The notes under the pieces are model-generated. The model had not been told where the DNA came from. It did no database searches and saw only the letters and a program-made list of their open reading frames with translations. From UMGS1668 sp035447605 (GTDB lineage Bacteria > Bacillota > Clostridia > Oscillospirales > Ruminococcaceae), in NCBI GenBank assembly GCA_035447605.1, contig DAOTHJ010000010.1, forward strand, positions 1 to 64,000: a stretch of DNA of 64,000 nucleotides, read 5' to 3'. Below are positions 24,812-39,032 of this stretch, in pieces (position 1 is the first letter of the stretch; every line of letters begins with the position of its first letter). The translations under genes were made by a program, and so were the position numbers.

Positions 24812-26260
24812 ATGGCAAGGGATACTTACAATTTGAGCATGCTCACAGATTTCTACGAGATGACCATGTCTAACGGCTATCTCCGTGAAGGGATGGGCGA
24901 CACGGAAGTCGTCTTTGATATGTTTTTCCGGGAGATTCCGGATCACGGCGGCTTCGCCATCTGTGCCGGGCTGGAACAGCTGATCATGTATTACAAAAAT
25001 CTCTCTTTCGAGGAGGAGGATATCGCGTATCTCCGCGGAAAAGGCATCTTCAGCGAGGAGTTTCTGGATTACCTCCGGCATTTCAAATTTGTGTGCGACG
25101 TCTGGTCGGTTCCGGAGGGCACGCCGGTCTTTCCGGGCGAGCCGATCGTGGTCGTAAAGGGCCCGGTCATTCAGGCGCAGCTCGTGGAGACGATGACGCT
25201 GCTGACGCTCAATCATCAGTCCGTGATCGCAACCAAAGCCGCCCGCATCGTGCACGCGGCGGAGGGCAGGGCAATCATGGAGTTCGGTTCCCGCCGTGCG
25301 CAGAGCGCGCAGGCCGCCATCCTCGGCGCGCGTGCCGCCTATATCGCCGGTGTCGGCGCGACCGCCTGCACGATCACCGACCGGGATTACGGCGTCCCCG
25401 CCGTCGGCACCATGGCTCACAGCTGGGTGCAGCTTTTCCCGTCCGAATATGAGGCGTTCAAAAAATATGCGGAGACCTATCCCACCAACTGCCTGCTGCT
25501 GGTCGATACCTATAACGTGCTCAAATCCGGCGTGCCGAACGCCATCAAAGTATTCGACGAAGTGCTGAAGCCTCTGGGCATCCGGCCGAAAGGCGTCCGG
25601 ATCGACAGCGGAGACATCGCCTTTCTCTCCAAGCAGACGAGAAGGATGCTGGATGAGGCCGGCTATCCGGACTGCGGCATCGTCGCCTCCAACGCGCTGG
25701 ATGAGTTCCTGATCAGCGACCTGATCCACCAGGGCGCCTGCGTCAACAGCTTCGGCGTCGGAGAGAATCTGATCACGGCCAAGAGCGACCCGGTCTTCGG
25801 CGGCGTCTATAAGCTGGCCGCGGTTGAGAGAAACGGCGTGCTCGAGCCCGCCATCAAGATCAGTGAAAGCGTCGGCAAGATCACAAACCCGGGTTTCAAG
25901 ACGTTTTACCGTTTTTATGACAAAGAGAGCGGCAAGGCCTGCGCGGACTATGTCTGCCTCCGCGACGAGCCCGCTCCGGATACCTCCGTGCCGTTCGAGA
26001 TTTTCGATCCGAACGCGACATGGAAACGCAAGGAGCTGGAAAACGCCGAAGCAAAGGAGATGCTGGTTCCGATCTTTCTCCGTGGCAGTCAGGTCTACGA
26101 GTGCCCGCCGCTCCGGGAAGCGAAGGACTACTGCGCCGCGCAGCTCGACACCCTCTGGGAGGAACTCCGGCGCCTGGAATATCCGCACAAATATTATGTC
26201 GACCTCTCGCAAAAGCTCTGGACGCTCAAGGATTCCATGCTTCACCGGGCCGAGCACTGA
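24812..26260 (+). CDS. pncB: Nicotinate phosphoribosyltransferase
   Basis: Makes nicotinate mononucleotide from nicotinate and PRPP in the NAD salvage path. 482 residues starting MARDTYNLSMLTDFYEMTM, with the phosphorylated-His region TMAHSWVQLFPSE near residue 210, EFGSRRAQ and the RIDSGDIAFLS motif near residue 275. The C-terminal extension is that of the longer Firmicutes type. ATG at 24812 follows GGAGAGTAT. A single gene between two terminators. Confidence 0.94.
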   Translation: MARDTYNLSMLTDFYEMTMSNGYLREGMGDTEVVFDMFFREIPDHGGFAICAGLEQLIMYYKNLSFEEEDIAYLRGKGIFSEEFLDYLRHFKFVCDVWSVPEGTPVFPGEPIVVVKGPVIQAQLVETMTLLTLNHQSVIATKAARIVHAAEGRAIMEFGSRRAQSAQAAILGARAAYIAGVGATACTITDRDYGVPAVGTMAHSWVQLFPSEYEAFKKYAETYPTNCLLLVDTYNVLKSGVPNAIKVFDEVLKPLGIRPKGVRIDSGDIAFLSKQTRRMLDEAGYPDCGIVASNALDEFLISDLIHQGACVNSFGVGENLITAKSDPVFGGVYKLAAVERNGVLEPAIKISESVGKITNPGFKTFYRFYDKESGKACADYVCLRDEPAPDTSVPFEIFDPNATWKRKELENAEAKEMLVPIFLRGSQVYECPPLREAKDYCAAQLDTLWEELRRLEYPHKYYVDLSQKLWTLKDSMLHRAEH

Positions 26261-26302
26261 GGAGATTTGCCGATTCTTGGCATTTGAGAAAAACGAAATC
26301 AA

Positions 26303-26333
26303 AAAAGACCGGAGGGAAACCTCCGGCCTTTTT
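26303..26333 (+). terminator. Terminator after pncB
   Basis: CCGGAGG pairs with CCTCCGG around a GAAA tetraloop, followed by TTTTT. Confidence 0.85.
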
Positions 26334-26339
26334 ATGTGA

Positions 26340-26866
26340 TTCCGCCATTTTGCCGGACCAAAAATTTCCGCCGGGCCGATACGGGACGTGCTCACCGGAG
26401 ATGTGGGCGTGCCGTTTTACCATATTTTTTGCCCTCGGAAAGGGCCGTCGCCTCCGTTTTGGAGCACAAAACGGGGCCTGTTAACAACCCGCCTTTTCCG
26501 CCGCGGAGCCTCCTCTATATATTATCTTACCTATAAATAAATTGTCGCTTTTTGAGGATAAAAAGAAAAAGAGAGGCGGACGGGTCCATCCGCGGCAGCT
26601 TTTGCGGAGGCCCTGCGTCGCTTAGCCCTCGGATTTCACGCAGATCAATATGCATAAAATTTCATAAAACGCAAAATTAATGCAAATATATGCGGAAAAG
26701 AAACTCACGGATGCGTGGGATGTTTTTTGCATGATAAGGAAGGAATTGGAAATCGCGCGACGGCTGTATAGTCATGGAGATTTTTGCCAAGGATCCGCAA
26801 AAGAGGCTTTTCTCTTTTATTACTAAGAAACTAATAAAAAAATAGGCGCAAAGCCCAAAAAAGACC
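26340..26866. other. Long gene-free region upstream of rpoB
   Basis: About 530 bases with no credible gene. The second half is AT-rich, with repeated TGCATAAAA/ATGCAAATATATGC-like words at 26650-26700. A weak hairpin, AAAAGAG with CTCTTTT, lies at 26799-26818. The usual rplJ-rplL genes are absent here. Confidence 0.6.
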
Positions 26867-26895
26867 TTGACACCTTTTCTTAAAAGCAATATAAT
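26867..26895 (+). promoter_or_regulatory. Perfect consensus promoter of rpoBC
   Basis: TTGACA (26867-26872), 17-base spacer, TATAAT (26890-26895). The leader to the rpoB start is about 118 bases. Confidence 0.85.
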
Positions 26896-27019
26896 AATAA
26901 AATGTACCATAATGGATACCTGTGCCGTACAAAGATTATATTACCACAAATTGTGCGGGAATGCAAGTGGTTCCAACGAAAATAATGACGTAAATACGGA
27001 TGAATGGAGTGGGCTAAAT

Positions 27020-30742
<3,723 letters not shown>

Positions 30743-30758
30743 GGGGAGGGGCTGCAAC

Positions 30759-33700
30759 ATGGAGATGAATCCGTTTGATTCCATCAAGATCGGCCTTGCT
30801 TCGCCGGAGATGATCCGCGAGTGGTCTTACGGTGAGGTAAAGAAACCCGAAACCATCAACTACCGCACACTCAAGCCCGAAAGGGACGGTCTTTTTTGCG
30901 AAAGAATCTTTGGGCCGACCAAGGACTGGGAGTGCTACTGCGGAAAATATAAAAGGATCCGTTTTAAGGGTAAGATCTGCGAGCGCTGCGGCGTTGAGGT
31001 CACAAGGGCAAAGGTTCGCCGTGAGCGCATGGGCCATATTGAGCTCGCCGCGCCGGTTTCCCACATCTGGTATTTCAAGGGCATTCCTTCCAGAATGGGC
31101 TTAATTCTGGATGTTTCCCCGCGTCTGCTCGAAAAAGTTCTCTATTTTGCAAGCTACATTGTCACCGATCCGGGTACCACCCCGCTGGAGCAGAAACAGC
31201 TCCTCTCCGAGAAGGAATACCGGGATATGCGTGAAAAATATGAAAACGACTTCCAGGCCGGCATGGGCGCCGAGGCCATTCAGGTTCTGCTCAAGGATAT
31301 CAATCTGGAGCAGCTTTCCGTCCAGCTTCACGAGGAGCTGGAGACCGCCACCGGCCAGAAGCGTGTCCGCCTGCTGAAGAGGCTCGAAGTGGTCGAGGCA
31401 TTCCGTCTCTCCGGCAACCGCCCGGAGTGGATGATCATGGATGTCATCCCGGTCATTCCGCCGGATATCCGCCCGATGGTTCAGCTCGACGGCGGACGTT
31501 TCGCCACCTCCGACCTCAACGACCTTTACCGCCGCGTCATCAACCGCAACAACAGACTGAAAAGGCTACTGGAGCTCGGCGCGCCGGACATCATCGTCCG
31601 CAACGAGAAACGTATGCTTCAGGAGGCCGTCGACGCCCTGATCGACAACGGCCGCCGCGGCAGACCGGTCACCGGACCGAACAACCGCCCGCTCAAATCC
31701 CTTTCCGATATGCTCAAGGGCAAGCAGGGCCGTTTCCGTCAGAACCTGCTCGGCAAACGTGTCGACTATTCCGGCCGTTCCGTCATCGTGGTCGGGCCGG
31801 AACTCAAGATGTCCCAGTGCGGTCTGCCGAAAGAGATGGCCCTCGAACTCTTCAAGCCGTTCGTCATGAAACGGCTCGTGGATGTCGGCGCCGCCACCAA
31901 TATTAAAAACGCGAGAAAGATGGTCGAGCGCGCGAAGCCGGAAGTCTGGGATGCCCTCGAGATCGTCATCAAGGATCACCCGGTCATCCTGAACCGCGCC
32001 CCTACGCTGCACAGACTGGGTATTCAGGCTTTTGAGCCGATCCTTGTTGAAGGCAGAGCCATCAAGCTGCACCCGCTGGCCTGCACGGCCTATAACGCGG
32101 ACTTCGACGGCGACCAGATGGCCGTCCACGTTCCGCTCTCTACCGAAGCGCAGGCGGAAGCCCGCTTCCTGATGCTCGAAGCCAACAACCTGCTCAAGCC
32201 GGCCGACGGAAAGCCTGTCACCGTGCCGACGCAGGATATGGTCCTCGGCTCCTATTACCTTACTCTTGTCAAGCCCGGCATGGAGCCCGGCGAAGGCAAG
32301 GCGTTCCGCGACATCAACGAGGCCGTCATGGCCTATTCAGAAGGTGTCGTCGGCCTCCATGCGCCGATCTTTGTGCGCGTGGAAAAAGAGGTCGACGGCG
32401 TTGTGCAGCAGAAGCTCATCAACACCACCGTCGGCAAACTGATCTTCAATATGCCGATCCCGCAGGATCTCGGCTATGTCGACCGCAGCAACCCTGAGCA
32501 CGCTTTCGACCTCGAAGTGGATTTCCTGGTCGGCAAAAAACAGCTCGGAAAGATCATCGAGCGCTGCATCCGCAAACACGGTACCGCCGAAACCGGCGTC
32601 GTGCTCGACCGCATCAAGGCGCAGGGCTACAAATACTCCACCAAGAGCGGCATCACCGTCTCCGTCAACGACGCGGTCATCCCGCCGAAGAAGAAGGAGC
32701 TGCTCGCCGAAGCCGAAGCCAAGATCGACTCCATCACCAAAAAATATCACCGCGGCCTGATGTCCAACGAGGAACGCTACAAGATGGTCATCGCCACTTG
32801 GAACGAGACGACCGAAAAGGTTGCCGATGCCCTGAAGGATAACCTCGACCGCTACAATCCGATCTTCATGATGGCCGATTCCGGAGCCCGTGGTTCCATG
32901 AACCAGATTCGTCAGCTCGCCGGCATGCGCGGACTGATCGCCAACACCTCCGGCCGAGCCGTCGAGATCCCGATCCGCGCCAATTACCGTGAAGGACTGA
33001 ACATTCTGGAATACTTCATCTCCAGCCGCGGCGCGAGAAAAGGTCTTGCCGATACCGCCCTTCGTACGGCGGACTCCGGCTATCTGACCCGGCGTCTGGT
33101 CGATGTCTCGCAGGACGTCATCATCCGCGAGCAGGACTGCGGCACGCATGAAGGCATCGTCGTGCACGACATCCGCGAAGGCGGAGAGATGATTGAGCCG
33201 ATGTCCGAGCGTTTGATCGGCCGTTATCCCTGCGACGACGTTCTCGATCCGAAGACGGGAGACGTACTTGTCAGCAAGAATAAGATGATGGATGAAGACG
33301 ACGCGGATAAAATTGTTGCCGCCGGCATCCGCGAGGTCAAGCTCCGTTCCATTCTCAACTGCGAGGCGAAGCACGGCGTCTGCGCCAAATGCTACGGCGC
33401 CAACCTTGCAAACGGCAAATCTGTTAGCATCGGCGAAGCGGTCGGCGTCATCGCGGCGCAGTCCATCGGCGAGCCGGGCACCCAGCTGACGATGCGTACT
33501 TTCCATACCGGAGGTATCGCGACCGCCGAGGATATCACGCAGGGTCTTCCGAGAGTTGAAGAGCTTTTCGAGGCCCGCACCCCGAAGCGCGAGGCCCTGA
33601 TCAGCGAGATCGAGGGCGACGTGCGCATCGAGGAAATCAAGAAAAACCGCCACGTCGTCGTCTTCAACAAAGAGACGAACGACGAGCGCAAATATCTGCT

Positions 33701-34355
33701 CTCCTACGGCAGCCGCCCGACCGTTCAGGACGGCGACCACATCAAGGCCGGCACGCTGCTGACCGAAGGCTCCGTCAACCCGCATAAGTATCTGGAGGTC
33801 AACGGCGCGCTCTCCGTTCAGGATTACCTGATCGCCGAAGTGCAGAAGGTTTACCGCCTCCAGGGCGTTGATATCAACGACAAGCACATCGAGGTCATTG
33901 TCCGCCAGATGATGAAGAAGGTTCGCGTCGACGAATCCGGCGATACCGGCATGCTCAGCGGCATGGTCGTGGAACGCGCCGATCTCTTCGCCGCCAACCG
34001 CGAGATCCGTAAGCGCATCGCCGCCGGAGAGACCAATCTCCGCGAAGGCACCTATATCCCGATGCTGCTCGGTATCACGAAGGCCTCCCTTGCCACGGAA
34101 TCCTTCCTCTCCGCCGCCTCCTTCCAGGAGACCACGAGGGTGCTGACCGAGGCCGCGATCAAGGGCAAGACCGACCACCTGCTTGGCCTCAAAGAGAACG
34201 TCATCATCGGCAAGCTGATTCCGGCCGGTACCGGCATGGAGTGCTACAACGACGTCGAGATCGAACCGGTTCAGCCGGAGCCGAAACCGATGCCGGATAT
34301 TCACTCCAATGAGTACGCCAGCGTCATGGAGGCCGTGGAAGCGGTCAACGACTAA
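30759..34355 (+). CDS. rpoC: DNA-directed RNA polymerase subunit beta'
   Basis: Catalytic beta' subunit, 1198 residues. The N-terminal zinc site is CYCGKYKRIRFKGKICERCG, the active-site magnesium loop is YNADFDGDQMAVH, and the second zinc site is built on CEAKHGVCAKCYG. ATG at 30759 follows GGGGAGGGG; an upstream in-frame ATG at 30729 lies inside rpoB and has no site. It ends with a short tail; no large lineage insertion is evident. Confidence 0.96.
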   Translation: MEMNPFDSIKIGLASPEMIREWSYGEVKKPETINYRTLKPERDGLFCERIFGPTKDWECYCGKYKRIRFKGKICERCGVEVTRAKVRRERMGHIELAAPVSHIWYFKGIPSRMGLILDVSPRLLEKVLYFASYIVTDPGTTPLEQKQLLSEKEYRDMREKYENDFQAGMGAEAIQVLLKDINLEQLSVQLHEELETATGQKRVRLLKRLEVVEAFRLSGNRPEWMIMDVIPVIPPDIRPMVQLDGGRFATSDLNDLYRRVINRNNRLKRLLELGAPDIIVRNEKRMLQEAVDALIDNGRRGRPVTGPNNRPLKSLSDMLKGKQGRFRQNLLGKRVDYSGRSVIVVGPELKMSQCGLPKEMALELFKPFVMKRLVDVGAATNIKNARKMVERAKPEVWDALEIVIKDHPVILNRAPTLHRLGIQAFEPILVEGRAIKLHPLACTAYNADFDGDQMAVHVPLSTEAQAEARFLMLEANNLLKPADGKPVTVPTQDMVLGSYYLTLVKPGMEPGEGKAFRDINEAVMAYSEGVVGLHAPIFVRVEKEVDGVVQQKLINTTVGKLIFNMPIPQDLGYVDRSNPEHAFDLEVDFLVGKKQLGKIIERCIRKHGTAETGVVLDRIKAQGYKYSTKSGITVSVNDAVIPPKKKELLAEAEAKIDSITKKYHRGLMSNEERYKMVIATWNETTEKVADALKDNLDRYNPIFMMADSGARGSMNQIRQLAGMRGLIANTSGRAVEIPIRANYREGLNILEYFISSRGARKGLADTALRTADSGYLTRRLVDVSQDVIIREQDCGTHEGIVVHDIREGGEMIEPMSERLIGRYPCDDVLDPKTGDVLVSKNKMMDEDDADKIVAAGIREVKLRSILNCEAKHGVCAKCYGANLANGKSVSIGEAVGVIAAQSIGEPGTQLTMRTFHTGGIATAEDITQGLPRVEELFEARTPKREALISEIEGDVRIEEIKKNRHVVVFNKETNDERKYLLSYGSRPTVQDGDHIKAGTLLTEGSVNPHKYLEVNGALSVQDYLIAEVQKVYRLQGVDINDKHIEVIVRQMMKKVRVDESGDTGMLSGMVVERADLFAANREIRKRIAAGETNLREGTYIPMLLGITKASLATESFLSAASFQETTRVLTEAAIKGKTDHLLGLKENVIIGKLIPAGTGMECYNDVEIEPVQPEPKPMPDIHSNEYASVMEAVEAVND

Positions 34356-34412
34356 AATCATATCGCACAAACCGTTCCGGCATTTTTTGTGAAATACTGA
34401 TAAACACGGGGA

Positions 34413-34441
34413 TTGGCAAAAAATGCCTCAAATGATATGAT
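34413..34441 (+). promoter_or_regulatory. Promoter of the rpsL-rpsG-fusA operon
   Basis: TTGGCA (34413-34418), 17-base spacer, TATGAT (34436-34441). Further on, a GAGCGG/CCGCTC hairpin around 34486-34504 sits in the leader of rpsL and might be a regulatory or attenuating stem. Confidence 0.6.
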
Positions 34442-34539
34442 TAACATTCGGTGATTCCCTTTTAAAGGGGTCGTTTTCGGTCTTAGGAGCGGCTTTTTTC
34501 CGCTCAAAAGATAAAAAAACGTAAGAAAGGAGGAAACTC

Positions 34540-34968
34540 ATGCCAACTTTTAGCCAGCTCGTTCGTCATGGAAGAGAGGTTCTTGAAACCAAGTCCACTG
34601 CCCCGGCGCTCCTTCGCGGATGGAATTCCAAAAAGAAGACGGTGATCGATCAGCACAGCCCGCAAAAGAGAGGTGTCTGCACGGCTATCCGTACCGCGAC
34701 GCCGAAAAAGCCGAACTCTGCCCTCCGCAAGATCGCGAGAGTCCGTCTCAGCAACGGGATCGAAGCTACCTGCTATATCCCCGGTGTCGGACACAACCTT
34801 CAGGAGCACAGCGTCGTCCTTATCAGAGGCGGCCGTGTCAAAGATCTCCCTGGCGTCCGTTACCACATCATCCGCGGAACCCTGGATGCACAGGGCGTCG
34901 CGAAGAGGATGCAGGGCCGCTCCAAATACGGTGCCAAGCGTCCGAAAGCCGGTGCTGCGAAAAAGTAA
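34540..34968 (+). CDS. rpsL: 30S ribosomal protein S12
   Basis: Decoding-centre protein of the small subunit, 142 residues. KRGVCTAIRTATPKKPNSAL and GHNLQEHSVVLIRGGRVKDL are the conserved loops; both lysines linked to streptomycin resistance when mutated are wild type. ATG follows AAGGAGGAAACTC. The L7Ae-like gene often found between rpoC and rpsL in Firmicutes is missing. Confidence 0.97.
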   Translation: MPTFSQLVRHGREVLETKSTAPALLRGWNSKKKTVIDQHSPQKRGVCTAIRTATPKKPNSALRKIARVRLSNGIEATCYIPGVGHNLQEHSVVLIRGGRVKDLPGVRYHIIRGTLDAQGVAKRMQGRSKYGAKRPKAGAAKK

Positions 34969-35110
34969 GAGAACTTCCTGTTTATGAATGAAATACTGCT
35001 GCCGGAAGGCGGCGATCGATATAAATTTTTGTATCGTCCGCAGTTCGGCACAACGGGAGTTTGTCGCTTTCGAGTACCTATGAATTCATTCTATGAAGGA
35101 GGGAAGTAAA

Positions 35111-35581
35111 GTGCCAAGAAGAGGACAAATTGCAAAACGTGACGTCTTGCCTGATCCGCTGTATCATTCCAAGATGGTCACCCGCCTGATCAACAACATC
35201 ATGCTCGACGGCAAAAAAGGCGTCGCGCAGAAGATTGTTTATGGGGCTTTTGATATTGTGGAAGCCAAGACCGGTAAAAACGGACTGGAGGCCTTTGAAG
35301 AAGCTCTGGGTAACATCATGCCTGCGCTGGAATGCAAGTCCCGCCGTGTCGGCGGTGCAAACTATCAGGTCCCGATGGAAGTCCGCCCCGAGCGCCGCGA
35401 GACGCTCGGCTTACGCTGGCTGACCGCGTATTCGCGCGGCCGCAACGAGCGTACCATGAGAGAACGCCTTGCCGGCGAGATCATGGACGCGCTCAACAAC
35501 GCGGGCGGTGCCGTCAAGAAGAAAGAAGACACCCACAAGATGGCCGAGGCCAACAGAGCCTTCGCCCATTTCAGATGGTGA
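35111..35581 (+). CDS. rpsG: 30S ribosomal protein S7
   Basis: Primary 16S-binding protein of the 30S head, 156 residues, the normal length. Start PRRGQIAKRDVLPDPLYHS and the segment VGGANYQVPMEVRPERR are typical. GTG at 35111 follows AGGAGGGAAGTAAA. The 142-base gap after rpsL holds no clear gene or terminator, so S12, S7 and EF-G are likely one transcript, where S7 usually represses its own operon. Confidence 0.97.
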   Translation: MPRRGQIAKRDVLPDPLYHSKMVTRLINNIMLDGKKGVAQKIVYGAFDIVEAKTGKNGLEAFEEALGNIMPALECKSRRVGGANYQVPMEVRPERRETLGLRWLTAYSRGRNERTMRERLAGEIMDALNNAGGAVKKKEDTHKMAEANRAFAHFRW

Positions 35582-35625
35582 TCTCTTTCCGACCGCAACT
35601 TTTATTTTACAATTGAGGAGTTTTT

Positions 35626-37695
35626 ATGCCAAGAGATGTTTCCCTTGAGATGACCCGAAACATCGGGATCATGGCTCACATTGACGCCGGTAAGACGACT
35701 ACGACCGAACGGATTCTCTATTATACCGGAGTGAATTATAAGATCGGCGAGACGCACGACGGCAATGCCACGATGGACTGGATGGAGCAGGAGCAGGAAC
35801 GCGGCATCACGATCACTTCCGCTGCCACCACCGCCCACTGGAAAGGCTACCGAATCAATATCATCGACACCCCCGGACACGTCGATTTTACCGTCGAGGT
35901 GGAGCGCTCTCTCCGTGTGCTGGATGGTTCCGTTACCGTTCTGTGCGCAAAAGGCGGCGTCGAGCCCCAGTCTGAGACCGTGTGGCGTCAGGCAAATAAA
36001 TATCACGTGCCAAGAATGGTGTACGTCAACAAGATGGATATCATGGGCGCAAATTTCCTTCACGTCGTTGATATGATGGTAAAACGGCTCAAGTGCAACC
36101 CGATTGTGATTCAGCTCCCAATCGGCGCCGAGGCCGATTTTGTCGGTCTCATCGATCTGCTTGAAATGAAAGCTTATTATTATCTTGACGAGATGGGCAC
36201 CGAGGTCGATATCCGCGACGTTCCGGAAGACATGATGGACCTTGCCAAGGAATACCGTGAAAAGATGATCGAGTCCGCCGCCGAGATGGACGACGCGCTG
36301 ATGGAAAAGTATCTGGAAGGCGAAGAGCCCACTATGGAAGAGCTCAAGGCCGCCATCCGGAAAGGCACCGTCGAAAACAAGCTCGTTCCAGTCGTCTGCG
36401 GAACTTCTTACAGAAATAAGGGCGTCCAGAAGCTGCTGGATGCGATCGTGGATTACTTGCCTTCGCCGCTGGATATTCCTCCGGTTGAGGGCACCGATCC
36501 GAAGACCGGCGCGAAGATCGAGCGGAAAACTTCCGACGACGAGCCTTTCGCCGCTTTGGCCTTCAAGATCGCGACCGACCCCTTTGTCGGCAAGCTGTGC
36601 TTCTTCCGCGTCTATTCCGGCACCGTCGATGCCGGTACGGGCGTCTATAACCCGGACCGTGAAAAACATGAGCGCCTCGGAAGAATCCTTCAGATGCACG
36701 CGAATCACCGCAAGGATCTGGAGACCTGCTACGCCGGAGATATTGCCGCCGCGGTCGGTGTGAAATACACCACCACCGGCGATACCCTCTGCGATCCCAA
36801 GCACCCGATTCTGCTCGAACAGATGGTGTTCCCGGAGCCGGTTATCCGCCTTGCCATTGAGCCGAAGACCAAGGCCGGCCAGGAAAAAATGGCCCTCGCT
36901 TTGGCGAAGCTCTCCGAGGAGGACCCGACCTTCCGCACCTACACCGATCAGGAGACCGGCCAGACGATCATCGCCGGCATGGGCGAGCTTCATCTGGAGA
37001 TCATTGTCGACCGTCTGCTCCGTGAGTTCAGAGTCGAAGCCAACGTCGGAAAGCCGCAGGTCGCCTACAAAGAGACCGTCAGCAAGAAGGTCGAGCAGGA
37101 GACCAAGTATGCGCGCCAGTCGGGCGGCAAGGGCCAGTACGGCCACGTCAAGATCCGCATCGAGCCCAACGAGAGCGGCAAGGGATACGAGTTCCACAAC
37201 GAAGTGGTGGGCGGCGCAATCCCGAAGGAGTATATCCCCGCTGTCGACAAGGGCATTCAAGGCGCGATGCTCTCCGGCGTGCTTGCCGGGTATCCGGTCG
37301 TCGACGTCATCTGCACGCTGTACGACGGTTCTTTCCACGAGGTCGACTCCTCTGAAATGGCATTTGAGATCGCCGGTTCCATGGCGTTCAAAGAGGCTAT
37401 GCGAAAAGCCGATCCGGTCATCCTCGAACCGATCATGAAGGTTGCCGTCAATATGCCTGAGGAATACATGGGCGACGTCATCGGAGATCTTAACTCCAGA
37501 CGCGCACAGATCCAGGGCATGGAGGCGACGTTCGGGGCCGAGGAAATCCGCGCCTATGTCCCGCTTTCCGAGATGTTCGGATACGCGAGCGACCTGCGCT
37601 CCAAAACGCAGGGCCGCGGCCAGTATGTCATGGAGCCGAGCCATTATGTCGAGGTTCCGAAGTTCATCGCCGAGAAAATCGTCAAGGACCGCTGA
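35626..37695 (+). CDS. fusA: Elongation factor G
   Basis: GTPase that drives translocation, 689 residues. G1 is AHIDAGKTTTTE, G2 has the RGITITSAATT switch, G3 DTPGHVDF and G4 NKMD. The central domain ends near 400 and the domain IV region GGKGQYGHVKIRIEP is present. ATG at 35626 follows GAGGAG. The Ser/Gly pattern of the fusidic-acid region shows nothing unusual. Third gene of the str operon. Confidence 0.97.
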   Translation: MPRDVSLEMTRNIGIMAHIDAGKTTTTERILYYTGVNYKIGETHDGNATMDWMEQEQERGITITSAATTAHWKGYRINIIDTPGHVDFTVEVERSLRVLDGSVTVLCAKGGVEPQSETVWRQANKYHVPRMVYVNKMDIMGANFLHVVDMMVKRLKCNPIVIQLPIGAEADFVGLIDLLEMKAYYYLDEMGTEVDIRDVPEDMMDLAKEYREKMIESAAEMDDALMEKYLEGEEPTMEELKAAIRKGTVENKLVPVVCGTSYRNKGVQKLLDAIVDYLPSPLDIPPVEGTDPKTGAKIERKTSDDEPFAALAFKIATDPFVGKLCFFRVYSGTVDAGTGVYNPDREKHERLGRILQMHANHRKDLETCYAGDIAAAVGVKYTTTGDTLCDPKHPILLEQMVFPEPVIRLAIEPKTKAGQEKMALALAKLSEEDPTFRTYTDQETGQTIIAGMGELHLEIIVDRLLREFRVEANVGKPQVAYKETVSKKVEQETKYARQSGGKGQYGHVKIRIEPNESGKGYEFHNEVVGGAIPKEYIPAVDKGIQGAMLSGVLAGYPVVDVICTLYDGSFHEVDSSEMAFEIAGSMAFKEAMRKADPVILEPIMKVAVNMPEEYMGDVIGDLNSRRAQIQGMEATFGAEEIRAYVPLSEMFGYASDLRSKTQGRGQYVMEPSHYVEVPKFIAEKIVKDR

Positions 37696-37720
37696 GGCGG
37701 TTATGGATTCCATTTGCATC

Positions 37721-37749
37721 TTGCATTTCCCGGGGAATTTTGTTAAAAT
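37721..37749 (+). promoter_or_regulatory. Separate promoter of tuf
   Basis: TTGCAT (37721-37726), 17-base spacer, TAAAAT (37744-37749), in the 118-base gap between fusA and tuf. It lets EF-Tu be expressed above the rest of the str operon. Confidence 0.65.
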
Positions 37750-37813
37750 ACCTTTGTATTGAGAAAAATAAGAATCACGATACAAAACGCTAAACTGTAA
37801 GGAGGATAATCAA

Positions 37814-39019
37814 ATGGCCAAACAGCATTTTGAGAGAAACAAGCCCCATGTAAATGTCGGCACGATCGGCCACATCGACCATGGCAAAACTACCCTGACT
37901 GCCGCGATCACCAAATATCTGAGCCTGAAGGGTCTGGCCCAGTACGAGGCATATGACGCCATCGACAAGGCCCCTGAAGAAAAAGCCCGTGGTATCACCA
38001 TCAATACCGCTCACGTCGAATATGAAACCGAAAAACGTCACTATGCGCACGTTGACTGCCCCGGACACGCCGACTATATCAAAAACATGATCACCGGTGC
38101 TGCCCAGATGGATGGTACCATTCTGGTTGTCTCCGCCGCCGACGGCCCGATGCCCCAGACCCGTGAGCACATCCTGCTCGCCCGTCAGGTCGGTGTTCCG
38201 TACATCGTCGTCTTCCTGAACAAAGTCGACCAGCTCAACGGCGATACCGAGATGCTCGAGCTCGTCGAGATGGAAGTCCGCGAGCTGCTGACCGAGTATG
38301 GCTATCCGGGCGATGAGACCCCGATCGTTGCCGGTTCCGCCCTTGCGGTTCTTGAGGATACCTCCAACGACCCGAACGCCGAGTGCTACAAGCCCATTCA
38401 GGCCATTCTGGATGCAGTTGACGATTACATTCCGACTCCGGAACGTAAAGCTGACCTGCCGTTCCTGATGCCGATCGAAGATATCTTCACCATCACCGGA
38501 CGCGGCACTGTCGTCACCGGCAGAATCGAACGTGGCCAGACCAAGATCGGCGACGAAGTCGAAATCGTTGGTCTTTCCGACGAGAAGAAGAAAACCGTCA
38601 TCACCGGCGTTGAAATGTTCCACAAGATTCTGGATTACGGCGAGGCCGGCGATAACGTAGGCCTGCTGCTCCGTGGTATCCAGAGAACCGATGTCGAGCG
38701 CGGACAGGTCGTCTGCAAGCCCGGCTCCATTCATCCGCACACCAAGTTCGTCGGTCAGGTTTACGTCCTGAAGAAAGACGAAGGCGGCCGTCATACTCCG
38801 TTCTTCAACAACTATCGTCCGCAGTTCTTCTTCCGTACCACCGATGTTACCGGCGTCATCACGCTGCCGGCCGGTGTCGAGATGTGCATGCCTGGCGATA
38901 ACGTCGAAATGAACGTTGAGCTGATCACCCCGATCGCCATTGAAAAGGGTCTTCGTTTCGCCATTCGTGAAGGCGGCCATACGGTCGGTTCCGGTGTCGT
39001 TATCGAGATCGGCGAATAA
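37814..39019 (+). CDS. tuf: Elongation factor Tu
   Basis: Delivers aminoacyl-tRNA to the ribosome as a GTP complex. 401 residues: G1 GHIDHGKTTL, DCPGHADYIKNM and NKVD are all present; the more usual reading of the G1 motif is GHVDHGK. ATG follows AAGGAGGATAATCAA. It is the last gene of the str block and is closed by a strong terminator. Codon use is biased as expected for a highly expressed gene. Confidence 0.97.
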   Translation: MAKQHFERNKPHVNVGTIGHIDHGKTTLTAAITKYLSLKGLAQYEAYDAIDKAPEEKARGITINTAHVEYETEKRHYAHVDCPGHADYIKNMITGAAQMDGTILVVSAADGPMPQTREHILLARQVGVPYIVVFLNKVDQLNGDTEMLELVEMEVRELLTEYGYPGDETPIVAGSALAVLEDTSNDPNAECYKPIQAILDAVDDYIPTPERKADLPFLMPIEDIFTITGRGTVVTGRIERGQTKIGDEVEIVGLSDEKKKTVITGVEMFHKILDYGEAGDNVGLLLRGIQRTDVERGQVVCKPGSIHPHTKFVGQVYVLKKDEGGRHTPFFNNYRPQFFFRTTDVTGVITLPAGVEMCMPGDNVEMNVELITPIAIEKGLRFAIREGGHTVGSGVVIEIGE

Positions 39020-39032
39020 GTTTTATCCAATC

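Noticed and set aside
26677..26910. A 77-codon hydrophobic minus-strand frame in the rpoB upstream region
   Set aside because: It runs through the perfect rpoB promoter, lacks a ribosome site, and its composition follows the AT-rich DNA.
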